Source: 2-02-FULL-62-17 sp046153355
GTDB taxonomy: Bacteria; Pseudomonadota; Gammaproteobacteria; Burkholderiales; SG8-39
DNA length: 64,000 nt
Direction: 5' to 3'
Assembly (NCBI GenBank): GCA_046153355.1
Contig: JBJXEY010000388.1
Coordinates: 1 to 64,000 of the forward strand
In this document: piece by piece, positions 25,541-34,036 of the stretch
How the letters are laid out: every line of letters begins with the position of its first letter
Numbering within the stretch: the first letter of the stretch is position 1
Program-made: the position numbers and the translations under genes
Notes under the pieces: generated by a model
What the model saw: the letters and a program-made list of their open reading frames with translations, nothing else
The model's database searches: none
Told to the model about the DNA's origin: nothing

Positions 25541-26980
25541 ATGTTCGACGTCGCCATCGTCGGCTGCGGCCCGACTGGCGCCATCCTCGCCAATCTCCTG
25601 GGCATGCTCGGGCTGTCGGTCGCGGTGTTCGAGCGTGAACGCGGCCAGCACAGCGCGCCGCGCGCGGTGCACTTCGATGGCGAAGTGATGCGCATTTTCG
25701 AGACCGCGGGACTCGCCGCTGAAATCAGTTCGGTGGTTCGTCCCGCCGACGGCGCGCATTTCGTCAATGCCGCTGGACGGATCATGCTGGAGCTGAAACC
25801 CAAAGCCGAAGGCATGCATGGCTGGGCCAACGACTACAGTTTTTTCCAGCCGCATCTGGAACAGGTGTTGCGCCAAGGCGTGGCGCGATTCGCCAATGTC
25901 CGGGTTTTCACCGGGCATGAAGTCTCAGCCATCACGACAATGCGCGACTGCGCGCAATTCACCGTGACCGATTCCACGCGCGAAGCGCGGCAGGAGAAGG
26001 CGCGCTGGCTGGTCGGCTGCGACGGCGCGCGTTCCATTGTTCGCGAAGCCATCGGCTCGGCATTGATCGACATGGGATCGAATCAATCATGGATTGTGGT
26101 TGACGTGGAATTGCAGCGCGATATCAGGCTGCCGGAAAAGACCACTCAGTACTGCGACCCCGCGCGGCCGGTGACCTATGTTGGCGTGACCGGGCGACGA
26201 AGGCGCTGGGAACTGATGCTGGTGCCGGGGGACGATCCGGAAGACATCGTTCGCGAGGACCGTGTATGGGCCCTGCTTTCGCCATGGATCAAGCCCGGCG
26301 ATGCGCGCATCGAGCGATCTTCGGTCTACACCTTTCACGCGCTGCTCGCGGAACGCTGGCGCCGCGGGCGCCTCCTGATCGCAGGTGACGCCGCGCATCA
26401 GATGCCGCCGTTTCTCGGCCAGGGCATGTGCGCCGGTATTCGCGATGCCGCCAATCTCGCCTGGAAACTGGGGCAGGTGATTGCGGGAGGAAGCGACGAT
26501 GTGCTGCTCGATAGCTACCAGTCGGAGCGGGAAGCGCACGTGCGCGTGTTCATCGAAACGGCGATTCGACTGGGTGGCATCATCCAGACCCTCGATCCGG
26601 CGGTGGCGGCGGATCGCGACCGGCGCTTCGAGCAGCAAGGCACTCAGGAAATTGTAACCCTGTCCCCGTCGCTTGGCCCAGGCGCCCATGATGACAATGC
26701 GCCTTGCGGGGAAATTTTCCCGCAGCCTTTGCTTGCCGATGGCACACGCCTCGATGCGGCCATCGGCGCCTATCGTTTCGCCGTGCTTGCGCGGCCCGCA
26801 CTCATCGACGCCGCACTGCGGGCGCGCTGCGCGCAGGCAAACATCGCACTGGTCAGTGCCGACGGCGCGGTTGCTGCATGGCTGAACCGGCAGGGCGCGC
26901 TCGCGGTGATGCTGCGACCGGACCGTTACGTGCAGGCCGTGGCACGCGACGCGACGGATATGGATCGTTTGCGGGCTTGA
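25541..26980 (+). CDS. MhpA-like FAD hydroxylase (3-hydroxyphenylpropionate/hydroxycinnamate type)
   Basis: 479 residues. FAD loop GCGPTG at the start; APRAVHFDGEVMRIFE follows, a strong MhpA signature. The GD motif is LLIAGDAAHQMPPFLGQGMCAG, which MhpA proteins share. MhpA adds a hydroxyl to 3-hydroxyphenylpropionate to give a catechol for ring opening by MhpB. An MhpB-like dioxygenase lies in the same catabolic block on the other strand. It is somewhat shorter than E. coli MhpA (about 550), with a reduced C-terminal domain ending in a domain that binds no cofactor. The start is 4 nt after the arylsulfotransferase-like gene, so they are translationally coupled. Confidence 0.88.
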   Translation: MFDVAIVGCGPTGAILANLLGMLGLSVAVFERERGQHSAPRAVHFDGEVMRIFETAGLAAEISSVVRPADGAHFVNAAGRIMLELKPKAEGMHGWANDYSFFQPHLEQVLRQGVARFANVRVFTGHEVSAITTMRDCAQFTVTDSTREARQEKARWLVGCDGARSIVREAIGSALIDMGSNQSWIVVDVELQRDIRLPEKTTQYCDPARPVTYVGVTGRRRRWELMLVPGDDPEDIVREDRVWALLSPWIKPGDARIERSSVYTFHALLAERWRRGRLLIAGDAAHQMPPFLGQGMCAGIRDAANLAWKLGQVIAGGSDDVLLDSYQSEREAHVRVFIETAIRLGGIIQTLDPAVAADRDRRFEQQGTQEIVTLSPSLGPGAHDDNAPCGEIFPQPLLADGTRLDAAIGAYRFAVLARPALIDAALRARCAQANIALVSADGAVAAWLNRQGALAVMLRPDRYVQAVARDATDMDRLRA

Positions 26981-26990
26981 ATTCGAAATA

Positions 26991-27040
26991 AACGGGTCCG
27001 GCCCAACTTATCATTCCTGAGATATCGCGCCCGGCCCGTT
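26991..27040. terminator. Possible bidirectional terminator between convergent operons
   Basis: AACGGGTCCGG (26991-27001) can pair with CCGGCCCGTT (27031-27040) with one bulged base. It sits in the only gap between the convergent MhpA-like and arylsulfotransferase-like genes. The loop is long (29 nt) and the U-tract is poor, so this is tentative. Confidence 0.4.
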
Positions 27041-27067
27041 ATTCACGCGCCGGCTTGCCCTTCCAGC

Positions 27068-28138
27068 TCACCTTTGCACCGGTCCCAACCGCCCGCGTAT
27101 CTCAAGCGAATCCGCCGCATAGCGATACGCGCGAAATACCCAGTTCGATTTATGTCCCCCGGTGCCAATACCGAAGTTGGGGTTAATGTACTCCCAGACG
27201 ATTTCGCCCGCGGGCGTTACCTCGAAAATGCGCCCCCACTGGCCTTCGCAGATGAGCGTGTTGCCCGAGGCGAGGCGCTGCTGTCCGCTGATGTGCGGGC
27301 TGAAGAAAGTCCATGGCGGCGAGCCCTTGTATTCCCACACGGTCTTGCCGGTGGCCGGGTCAAGCTCGATGACCCGTGATGCGGGCGCATTGCCGGTATC
27401 CGTGCCGTTGGCGAACAGGAGAATGTTACCGGTGTCCAGCATCACGCAGTCGTGCTGCATGCCCCAACTGAGATCAGTTTTCTCCCAGCGCGGCTTGCCG
27501 GTTTTTCGGTCGATGATCATGACGGTGGAGATGCGCCTGAAACTTAACATCACATCGCCGTTGGCAAGCGGGCACACCGCATTGCAATGCGCAAACTCCT
27601 CGCGGTGCCCGACCATGTTGACCGGGTAGCGCTCGATCTCCAGATCCTGCGAGTGCCATTCCCACACCGTTTTGCCTGCAGGGTCGATCTCGCGGATGTA
27701 ATCGCCGTAAATGTCGCCATCTTTCTCCGTGCCGGGCACCCCGCCGACGACACGCCTGGCATCTTCAGGCCGCATTTTTTCCCAGGCGATATAGACGGTG
27801 TTGCCATTGTCCAGGCGGCGGAAATCGTGATGCTGGTTGTCGTCGCGATACTCCCACACGAGCTTGCCGTCCCAATCTAGTTCGCGCAGCCAACCGCCCT
27901 TGCCGCCGGTATTGGGCAGATTGCCCTCCTTGGTGCGCCCGGCCCAGAGCAGGTTGCCGTTCTTCAGCAAATAGGCGTAGTTGCCCGGGTTGAGCGGATG
28001 ATTGCGCCACTGGTGCACCACCTCGCCGCGCATGCCAAGAATAAAAGTCTCATTGGCGAAATTGGGTGAATACAGGGTATAGCCGGGTGTGGCACGTTCA
28101 CGGTCGTTGACTGTCAATCCGACTTGTTGGTAACGCAT
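27068..28138 (-). CDS. Arylsulfotransferase-like (ASST-family) protein 2
   Basis: 356 residues from ATG 28138 with GAGGAG as RBS. No signal peptide and no N-terminal Ig-like domain; it is essentially the propeller alone. Repeating blades include LKNGNLLWAGRT, LDNGNTVYIAW, LANGDVMLSFRR, LDTGNILLFANG and ASGNTLICEG. Candidate catalytic His residues are in EEFAHCNAVC and GMQHDCVML. The third position found in AssT is Arg-Ile (SFRRIS). Many such cytoplasmic propellers are annotated arylsulfotransferase without proof of activity. It follows the sulfatase on the same strand with a 53-nt gap. Confidence 0.78.
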   Translation of the reverse strand: MRYQQVGLTVNDRERATPGYTLYSPNFANETFILGMRGEVVHQWRNHPLNPGNYAYLLKNGNLLWAGRTKEGNLPNTGGKGGWLRELDWDGKLVWEYRDDNQHHDFRRLDNGNTVYIAWEKMRPEDARRVVGGVPGTEKDGDIYGDYIREIDPAGKTVWEWHSQDLEIERYPVNMVGHREEFAHCNAVCPLANGDVMLSFRRISTVMIIDRKTGKPRWEKTDLSWGMQHDCVMLDTGNILLFANGTDTGNAPASRVIELDPATGKTVWEYKGSPPWTFFSPHISGQQRLASGNTLICEGQWGRIFEVTPAGEIVWEYINPNFGIGTGGHKSNWVFRAYRYAADSLEIRGRLGPVQR

Positions 28139-28173
28139 GCGTTGCTCCTCGAAATTATTCGTTGAAATTTGAA

Positions 28174-28199
28174 GCGATTTACCAGCGCGATTTACCAGC
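28174..28199. repeat. 13-bp tandem duplication across the sulfatase stop codon
   Basis: GCGATTTACCAGC occurs twice in tandem (28174-28186, 28187-28199). The stop codon of the sulfatase lies in the second unit, so the duplication does not change the protein. A slippage product is the simplest explanation. Confidence 0.75.
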
Positions 28200-29760
28200 G
28201 CCCGATCAATGCGGAGCCGGGCTTGCGGCGTGCTTCGAAGCGTTCATTGACGCTATCGTCGTCCATCGCCACGCGATTCTTGCGTTGACGCATCCATTGG
28301 AAGATGCGTTCCTTCATTTCCGCACGCACGGTGGCATGCGCGGCGTCGCTGCCCAGGTCGCGCAATTCCTGCGGATCGTTCTCCAGATCGAACAGTTGCG
28401 GACCGTAGCCGTCGAAATGCACGTACTTCCAGCGCGGAGTACGCACCATCACCGCGCGACAATCGTTGACGCCGCGCCCGAGGATGTCGCGCGCGACATA
28501 GGTGGCGTAATCCAGTTCGCTGAACGCGGCCTCGCGCCCGACCGGCTTGCCGTGGCGCACGCGCGGCAGCAGTGAACGCCCCTCCAGAATATGCATCGGC
28601 GCATCAAAACCCAGGGCCTCGATGAAGGTGGGCACCAGGTCAATCGATTCGACCAGGTCGTCGGATACCACGCCGCGCGGCGCTGCGTCATCCGGATCGA
28701 CCACGATCATCGGCACGCGTGCCGATTGCTCGTAGAACATCTCCTTTTCCCCAAGCCAGTGATCACCGAGGAAATCGCCATGATCGGCGGTGAGCACAAT
28801 CAGCGTGTCGCTCATGCGGCCGCTCGCCTCCATGTGCCGGAACAGCCGGCCAAGATGATCGTCGATCTGTTTTACCAGCCCCATGTAGGTCGGAATGACG
28901 GCTTTTCGAACTTCCTCGCGCGCGAACGACTGGCTGTCCTGGTGTTTCATAAACGCGCCGTACACCGGGTTGGCGTCGCGCCGCTCCTCCTCGCTTTTGA
29001 CTGCGGGAATGATGTCGCCCTCGCCGAACATGGCATGGTAGGGGGCGGGGGCGATGTAGGGCCAATGCGGCTTGATGAAAGAAAGATGCAGACACCATGG
29101 CTTGTCGCCCTGCTCCGTCATGAAAGCCATGGCCTGATCGGTGCAGAAAGCTGTCTCGGTGTGTTCTTCCTTTGCGCGCGCCGCATGAGGCGCATTGCGC
29201 ATGTTCCACCCGGAGAGCACCTCGCCATTCGGGCCTTCGCCGGAATTGGCGTAGTCGTGCCAGGGGTTGGTGCCGGGATAGCCCATGCGGTTGAGATAAC
29301 GGTTGTAGGTTTCCTCGGGACTTCCGTCGGCCTTGAAATAAATGCCGTCGTCGCGGGCATAAGGCTCGAACCCGCATTCGCTCACCAAAAGTCCATCGCC
29401 ATCCTTGTGCGACAACCCCAGTCTGGCCATGCCTTCTTCATCGGGTTTCATGTGGGTCTTGCCGATCAGCGCGGTGCGCACGCCGTGCGGGCGCAGGTAA
29501 TCGCCAAGCGTGCGTTCCCCCACCGGCAGCGGCACGAAATTCCAGGTGGCGCCGTGGCTCATGCTGTAACGGCCGGTGTAGGTGGACATGCGCGACGGCC
29601 CGCAGACCGGCGCCTGCACGTAGGCGCGGGTGAAGCGGGTGCCGCGCGCGGCGAGGGTGTCGATATGCGGCGTTTTAAGATGAGGATGCCCGTAACAGGA
29701 CAGATAATCCGCGCGCAACTGATCGCACATGATGAAAAGAACGTTCTTCGCTTTTGCCAT
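28192..29760 (-). CDS. Type I sulfatase (formylglycine-dependent)
   Basis: 522 residues. The formylglycine motif is Cys53-Gly-Pro-Ser-Arg57 in APVCGPSRMSTYTGR, the C-x-P-x-R consensus that anaerobic or FGE-type enzymes oxidise. Asp13 (MCDQLRADYL) and the later LTADHGDFLGDH segment supply the metal ligands of the alkaline-phosphatase-like fold. There is no signal peptide, so it should act in the cytoplasm on an imported sulfate ester. It resembles choline sulfatase or heparan-type sulfatases in length. No FGE gene is seen nearby. Its neighbours, arylsulfotransferase-like proteins and phenol-cleaving enzymes, favour an aryl sulfate. Confidence 0.92.
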   Translation of the reverse strand: MAKAKNVLFIMCDQLRADYLSCYGHPHLKTPHIDTLAARGTRFTRAYVQAPVCGPSRMSTYTGRYSMSHGATWNFVPLPVGERTLGDYLRPHGVRTALIGKTHMKPDEEGMARLGLSHKDGDGLLVSECGFEPYARDDGIYFKADGSPEETYNRYLNRMGYPGTNPWHDYANSGEGPNGEVLSGWNMRNAPHAARAKEEHTETAFCTDQAMAFMTEQGDKPWCLHLSFIKPHWPYIAPAPYHAMFGEGDIIPAVKSEEERRDANPVYGAFMKHQDSQSFAREEVRKAVIPTYMGLVKQIDDHLGRLFRHMEASGRMSDTLIVLTADHGDFLGDHWLGEKEMFYEQSARVPMIVVDPDDAAPRGVVSDDLVESIDLVPTFIEALGFDAPMHILEGRSLLPRVRHGKPVGREAAFSELDYATYVARDILGRGVNDCRAVMVRTPRWKYVHFDGYGPQLFDLENDPQELRDLGSDAAHATVRAEMKERIFQWMRQRKNRVAMDDDSVNERFEARRKPGSALIGRW

Positions 29761-29833
29761 TGCTTGCCTTGCCTTGTCTTGTCTTTAAGAATTCGATTTT
29801 TCTGCGGCGCGATTGTTGCACCGAATTTCCCGC

Positions 29834-30802
29834 CTATTCAGCCTTGATGTTGTTGTCGCGTATCACCTTGCCCCATTTGGCCAATTCGACGCGCGTGATC
29901 GTCGCGAGTTCTTCGGGCGAACCGCCAACGGCGCTGAACCCGACCGAGGCCAGCCTTTCGATGACATCGGGGCGGCGCAGCGCACTGACGACATCGGTAT
30001 TGATTTTCCGGATCACCTCGGGCGGCGTGCCCGCCCGTGACAGCATGGCGTTCCAGGAACTGCCGGTGGCCTCGGGAACGCCGGCTTCGGCGATGGTCGG
30101 CACATCCGGCAACAGCGAAACGCGGCGCGGGCCCAGGATGGCCAGCACCTTCAATTTGCCCGATCGAACCTGGCTGATCACCCCGGGCAGGCTGTCGATG
30201 AACATCTGGATGCTGCCTCCCATCAGGTCGTTGACCGCCTGCGATGTCCCCTTGTAGGAAACAAAATTGAGGTCCATGCCGATGCGCGCATTGACCAGCA
30301 GCGACGACACATAAGGCAACCCGGCATTGCCGGTGGCGGCATAGGAGAAGGTACCCGGCTTTTGTCTGGCAAGTACCGCGAATTCCTGCAACGTCTTCGC
30401 CGGCATCGTCGTGCTCACGGCGTAGGCGATTTCCGACGCCGCCAACTGCGAGATAGGAGCGAAATCCTTCAACACATCGAAGGGCAATTTTTCGTAGAGC
30501 GCCGGCACAAAGGTCAGAATGGTCGCCGGCACCACCAAGAGCGAGTACCCATCGGCTGGCACGCGCAACAACTGCTCGGTGGCAATGATACTGCTCGCGC
30601 CGGGACGGTTCTCGATCACCACGGGCTGCCCCCAACTCGCCTGCAGGCGCTCTCCGATGGTTCGCGCAATGATGTCAATGCCGCCACCCGGGGGAAAGCC
30701 GACGAGGATGCGCGCCGGTTTCACCGGGTATTGCGCATGGGTCGCAGCGCAAACCCCGACGAACAAAGCGATTGCGATCACACGAATTATCTTTTTTCTC
30801 AT
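29834..30802 (-). CDS. Bug/TctC-family periplasmic substrate-binding protein 8
   Basis: 322 residues; signal peptide MRKKIIRVIAIALFVGVCA with cleavage at THA-QYPVKPA. Ligand loops GFPPGGGID and ENRPGASSIIA are canonical. It is very similar to protein 11 at 35230-36207: both share LTFVPALYEKL-like sequence, SYAATGNAGLPYV and the C-terminus KVIRDNNIKAE. That makes them recent duplicates now flanking the ring-cleavage genes. FVSYKGTSQA replaces the usual VPYKG. Sits 73 nt before the sulfatase in the direction of reading. Confidence 0.92.
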   Translation of the reverse strand: MRKKIIRVIAIALFVGVCAATHAQYPVKPARILVGFPPGGGIDIIARTIGERLQASWGQPVVIENRPGASSIIATEQLLRVPADGYSLLVVPATILTFVPALYEKLPFDVLKDFAPISQLAASEIAYAVSTTMPAKTLQEFAVLARQKPGTFSYAATGNAGLPYVSSLLVNARIGMDLNFVSYKGTSQAVNDLMGGSIQMFIDSLPGVISQVRSGKLKVLAILGPRRVSLLPDVPTIAEAGVPEATGSSWNAMLSRAGTPPEVIRKINTDVVSALRRPDVIERLASVGFSAVGGSPEELATITRVELAKWGKVIRDNNIKAE

Positions 30803-30844
30803 AGCGTCATTGCCTTTTGGGCGACCTCCGTCTGTCGAGAATAA

Positions 30845-31870
30845 TTATTGAAGCTTAATATTCGCTGCCCTGGCAACCTTGCCCCAACGCTCGATCTCGG
30901 TTGCGATCAGCCTGCCGAATTCCTCGGGTGAACCGCGAGCGGTGTCGGCGCCAAGTTTGCCAAACGCCTGCCTGACGTCGCCTTGCTCCAGCACCTTCGC
31001 GAGATTGCCGTTGATGTGCATGACAATGTCTCGCGGTGTGCCTGCTTTGGCCGCAAGGCCCTGCCAATCGCGCACCACGAAATCGGGATAGCCTGACTCG
31101 GCCATGGTGGGCACATCCTTCAAGGCGGCCAGCCGCTGCGGGCCGGTCACCGCCAGGGCGCGAAGTTTGCCGCCGCTGATCTGCGGAATGAGCGGCGGCG
31201 TGGCGCCAAACATGAACTGGTGGCGTCCGGCGACAAGGTCGCTGATGGCCTGGGGAAACTGCGCATAGGGCACATGCAAGGCGTCGGTTTTGGTTTCCAT
31301 CTTGAACAGCTCCCCTGCCAGTTGCGCAGGGGTGCCCGGCCCGCCGGAGGCGAAGCTGAACTTACCCGGTTGCACGCGCAGCAACTCGGCCAGTTCGCGC
31401 GGCGTATTGGCATTCACCGAGGGATGCACCGCCAGCACGTTGTACGACCATGCAAACTGCCCCACCGGGGTGAAATCCTTGACCAGGTTGTAATTGATGT
31501 CGGCCATGATGGTCTGCACCACCGTCATCGGCATGTAGACATTCATCAGGGTGTAGCCATCCGATGGCTGGCGCAATACCTCCTGCGAACCCACGGTGCC
31601 GCCGGCGCCGACGCGATTCTCGACCAGGACCGGTTGGCCCAGCTGACCGGTAAGCTTGTCCGCCACCACGCGCGAGAGGATGTCAATGGGCGTGCCCACC
31701 GCGGTGCCGACCACAATCTTCAGCGGCTTTGAAGGATAGGACTGCGCCATCGCCGAGGAAATCAACGCAATGCACAATGTCGATGCCACCGACGCCAGAA
31801 ATGGTCTGCTGCGCAGCCGGCCTGCCTGCTTTTCGAACCCTGCTGCCACTGCTTTTTCCACGCATTTCAT
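30845..31870 (-). CDS. Bug/TctC-family periplasmic substrate-binding protein 9
   Basis: 341 residues from ATG 31870 (MKCVEKAV), preceded by AAAGGGG at proper spacing; two further in-frame ATGs lie just upstream. The signal region is long (about 42 residues, with a basic stretch GRLRSRP), cleaving near AMA-QSYPSKP. Loop 1 is GTAVGTPIDILSR, lacking the PPGG motif entirely, so its ligand pocket probably differs from most copies. ENRVGAGGTVGSQ and LHVPYAQFPQA (not YKG) also depart from consensus. It is between proteins 10 and 8 on the same strand. Confidence 0.9.
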   Translation of the reverse strand: MKCVEKAVAAGFEKQAGRLRSRPFLASVASTLCIALISSAMAQSYPSKPLKIVVGTAVGTPIDILSRVVADKLTGQLGQPVLVENRVGAGGTVGSQEVLRQPSDGYTLMNVYMPMTVVQTIMADINYNLVKDFTPVGQFAWSYNVLAVHPSVNANTPRELAELLRVQPGKFSFASGGPGTPAQLAGELFKMETKTDALHVPYAQFPQAISDLVAGRHQFMFGATPPLIPQISGGKLRALAVTGPQRLAALKDVPTMAESGYPDFVVRDWQGLAAKAGTPRDIVMHINGNLAKVLEQGDVRQAFGKLGADTARGSPEEFGRLIATEIERWGKVARAANIKLQ

Positions 31871-32025
31871 GACCATTACCCCTTTCATTTTTGAACAGTA
31901 TCGCGTTCTATCGGCAGAACAATCTAATAACATCTCTTGTCCGGTTCATATCCAAAATGATACGCATGGTTTAGGCTGGCCGGCGCTTGCATTCAAACCC
32001 GCGACCGATCAATTTGCGTTATGGA

Positions 32026-33012
32026 TCACTCCGGTTTCAGGCCGCTGGCCTTGACGATGCGCAGATACCTTTCATAGTCGCCACGAATTCGACGCGTGAT
32101 TTCCTCAACCGTACCGCCAACTGGATCCAACCCCTGCGCCGCGAGTTTTTCACGCACATCCGGTTTTCGCAATACGGCATTGAACACCGTATTCAAATTC
32201 GTAACAATGTTTTTGGGTGTTCTCGCTGGCACTGCGAGTCCGAACCAGCTCGCCAGTTCCACCCCTGGAACACCGGCTTCCGCGAATGTCGGGATATCCG
32301 GCAACTGCGGCGAGCGGCGCGAACCGATGGTGGCAAGCATTTTGAATTTGCCGGTCTTCATGTGCGGCCCGACCGCCGGGTAACCCGACAAGACCATCTG
32401 AACCCGCCCTGCCAGCATGTCGGTGACGCCCTGACCAATCGATTTGTAGGGCACATGAAGGATATCCAAACCGGCCTCCAGCTTCAACGATTCCATACCG
32501 AGGAAATGGATCGCCTGGTAGCCGGGACTGATGTAGACCAGCTTTCCAGGGCGCGCCTTGACGAAGTCGATGAACTCGCGAAGCGAATTCACCGGCATCG
32601 ATTCGCTGTTCACCGTAAGCAGAAAGGGCAGGTCGACAAGCTGGATGACCTGTTCGAAATCCTCGAAAAATTTGTAAGGCCGCGGCACATTCATCGCTTC
32701 GCCCAGCACATTGGGATTGCCCGACATCAAGAGCGTGTGCCCATCCGGCGCCGCGCGACTCACCAGCGCGGCCGCGATGGTGGCGTTTCCTCCAGGCCGA
32801 TTTTCCACCACGATGGCACCCAACGCCTCCTTGGCCCCATCGGCGACGATGCGGGCGAGCACATCGGTCGCACCAGCGCCGCCGGTGACGACCAGCAACA
32901 GCGGCCGGGACGGAAAGGTCTGCGCGGCAACCGGCGCCAGCCCCATACACCACCCGAGCAGCGCGAGCAGAAGCACGTTCTTGAGCGTCAATCGTCGAAT
33001 CGCTTCGATCAT
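32026..33012 (-). CDS. Bug/TctC-family periplasmic substrate-binding protein 10
   Basis: 328 residues; signal peptide with a strong hydrophobic core (LLLALLGWCMGLAPV), cleaved near VAA-QTFPSRP. Loop 1 is TGGAGATDVLAR and loop 2 ENRPGGNATIAA. The start ATG overlaps the stop of the MhpB-like dioxygenase gene (ATGA at 33009-33012), so translation of this binding protein is coupled to that enzyme. That links its ligand with the ring-cleavage substrate more firmly than for any other copy in the window. Confidence 0.93.
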   Translation of the reverse strand: MIEAIRRLTLKNVLLLALLGWCMGLAPVAAQTFPSRPLLLVVTGGAGATDVLARIVADGAKEALGAIVVENRPGGNATIAAALVSRAAPDGHTLLMSGNPNVLGEAMNVPRPYKFFEDFEQVIQLVDLPFLLTVNSESMPVNSLREFIDFVKARPGKLVYISPGYQAIHFLGMESLKLEAGLDILHVPYKSIGQGVTDMLAGRVQMVLSGYPAVGPHMKTGKFKMLATIGSRRSPQLPDIPTFAEAGVPGVELASWFGLAVPARTPKNIVTNLNTVFNAVLRKPDVREKLAAQGLDPVGGTVEEITRRIRGDYERYLRIVKASGLKPE

Positions 33013-33968
33013 GAGGTCGCCAGAACCATGCCATAACCGATGCCATATTCGAGCGTCGGTGAGTAAATGTTTTTCACCGGCAACTTCCCCCCGGCGGCGG
33101 CATGCGCGGCTGCCGCGGCAATCCAGGTATGCACTTCGAGAAAACCAACACCCGCGCGTGCAACCATGGTATCCGGTTCCCAGGCATCCACCTTCGCAAG
33201 GCTTCCGGTCATGACGTCGCCGAGAAATTCCCGGTCGATTTTTTCGTTCAGGCGGATGTCGGCAGGCGTGCGGCGCCCGTCGGTGAGCATCACCGCGCCT
33301 TCCTCATGCATGCGGCGCAAGCGCGAAAACCAGATGTCCGCAGTCATGCCGCTGCCCGCCTCGCCATGCATCTGCCAGGTGCTTACATCGGGCTCGGCCT
33401 CACCCAACAAGGGATAGTAGCGGGTCGGATGATGTGAAAGTCCACCAGAACCGATGATCAGCGTGCGCCGGCCGCTCATCCGAACGTAGCGGCCGACCGC
33501 GGCGCCGAAATGGCGCGAACGCGCAAACGGCAGGAAGGGCGGCGACAGCGCCCCGATGAACACGGGAATGGTCGGATAACGATCCAGGCCGCCAAGCAAC
33601 CGTTGCAACGGTTGCGAAAAACCGTGGTCGATGCACATGTCGCGGGACACCGCCGGATCAAAACCCTCCTGCCGCACGCGCCCGATCAGCTGCAGCGCAT
33701 TTTCCGCCGGCACCTGCAGTGTGCCGGGAAAACCCCCGACGTCATCGACCGCCCAGGCTTCAAGCCCAACACAGTAGGCCGGCATCAACGAGTAATGAAA
33801 ACCGGCAAAGTGGTCCGTACCAAAGACAATGACCTGCTCCGGCTCGTAGTCTTCAATAGCGCGCCGACATTCCTCGTAAAAAGCCAGAATCTTCGGTTCA
33901 TCCGCCGGTGGTTTGGCGCGGATCATGATGATCGGCGAATGCGAAACGCAGACGAGCATCGGGCTCAT
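33009..33968 (-). CDS. Class III extradiol dioxygenase (MhpB/LigB type)
   Basis: 319 residues from ATG 33968 (MSPMLVCVSHSP); an ATG 42 nt upstream is less likely. His10 in VSHSP and the segments FGTDHFAGFHYSLM, CIDHGFSQP and IGSGGLSHHP carry the conserved His/Asp residues of LigB-type Fe(II) dioxygenases. MhpB opens 2,3-dihydroxyphenylpropionate at the meta position. The enzyme fits directly after the MhpA-like hydroxylase biochemically. It is one step downstream of the FAH-family gene on the strand and overlaps the next Bug gene by 4 nt. Exact catechol unknown. Confidence 0.9.
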   Translation of the reverse strand: MSPMLVCVSHSPIIMIRAKPPADEPKILAFYEECRRAIEDYEPEQVIVFGTDHFAGFHYSLMPAYCVGLEAWAVDDVGGFPGTLQVPAENALQLIGRVRQEGFDPAVSRDMCIDHGFSQPLQRLLGGLDRYPTIPVFIGALSPPFLPFARSRHFGAAVGRYVRMSGRRTLIIGSGGLSHHPTRYYPLLGEAEPDVSTWQMHGEAGSGMTADIWFSRLRRMHEEGAVMLTDGRRTPADIRLNEKIDREFLGDVMTGSLAKVDAWEPDTMVARAGVGFLEVHTWIAAAAAHAAAGGKLPVKNIYSPTLEYGIGYGMVLATS

Positions 33969-34036
33969 ATCGCGGCGCGCAAAAACATTGCGCTCATGTT
34001 GGGCGAACAAACATCAGTTTGTCTCGGGCAGTATCG

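Noticed and set aside
24310..25830. A 506-codon frame antisense to the arylsulfotransferase-like and MhpA-like genes
   Set aside because: It is His/Arg-rich with no family motif and is opposite two genes with clear domains; a shadow of high-GC coding.
28591..29847. A 418-codon frame antisense to the sulfatase
   Set aside because: The sulfatase carries an intact formylglycine motif. The antisense frame has low-complexity character without domains.
31987..33036. A 349-codon frame antisense to Bug protein 10
   Set aside because: Rich in His/Arg/Gln, with no start signal; the opposite frame has a signal peptide and Bug motifs.
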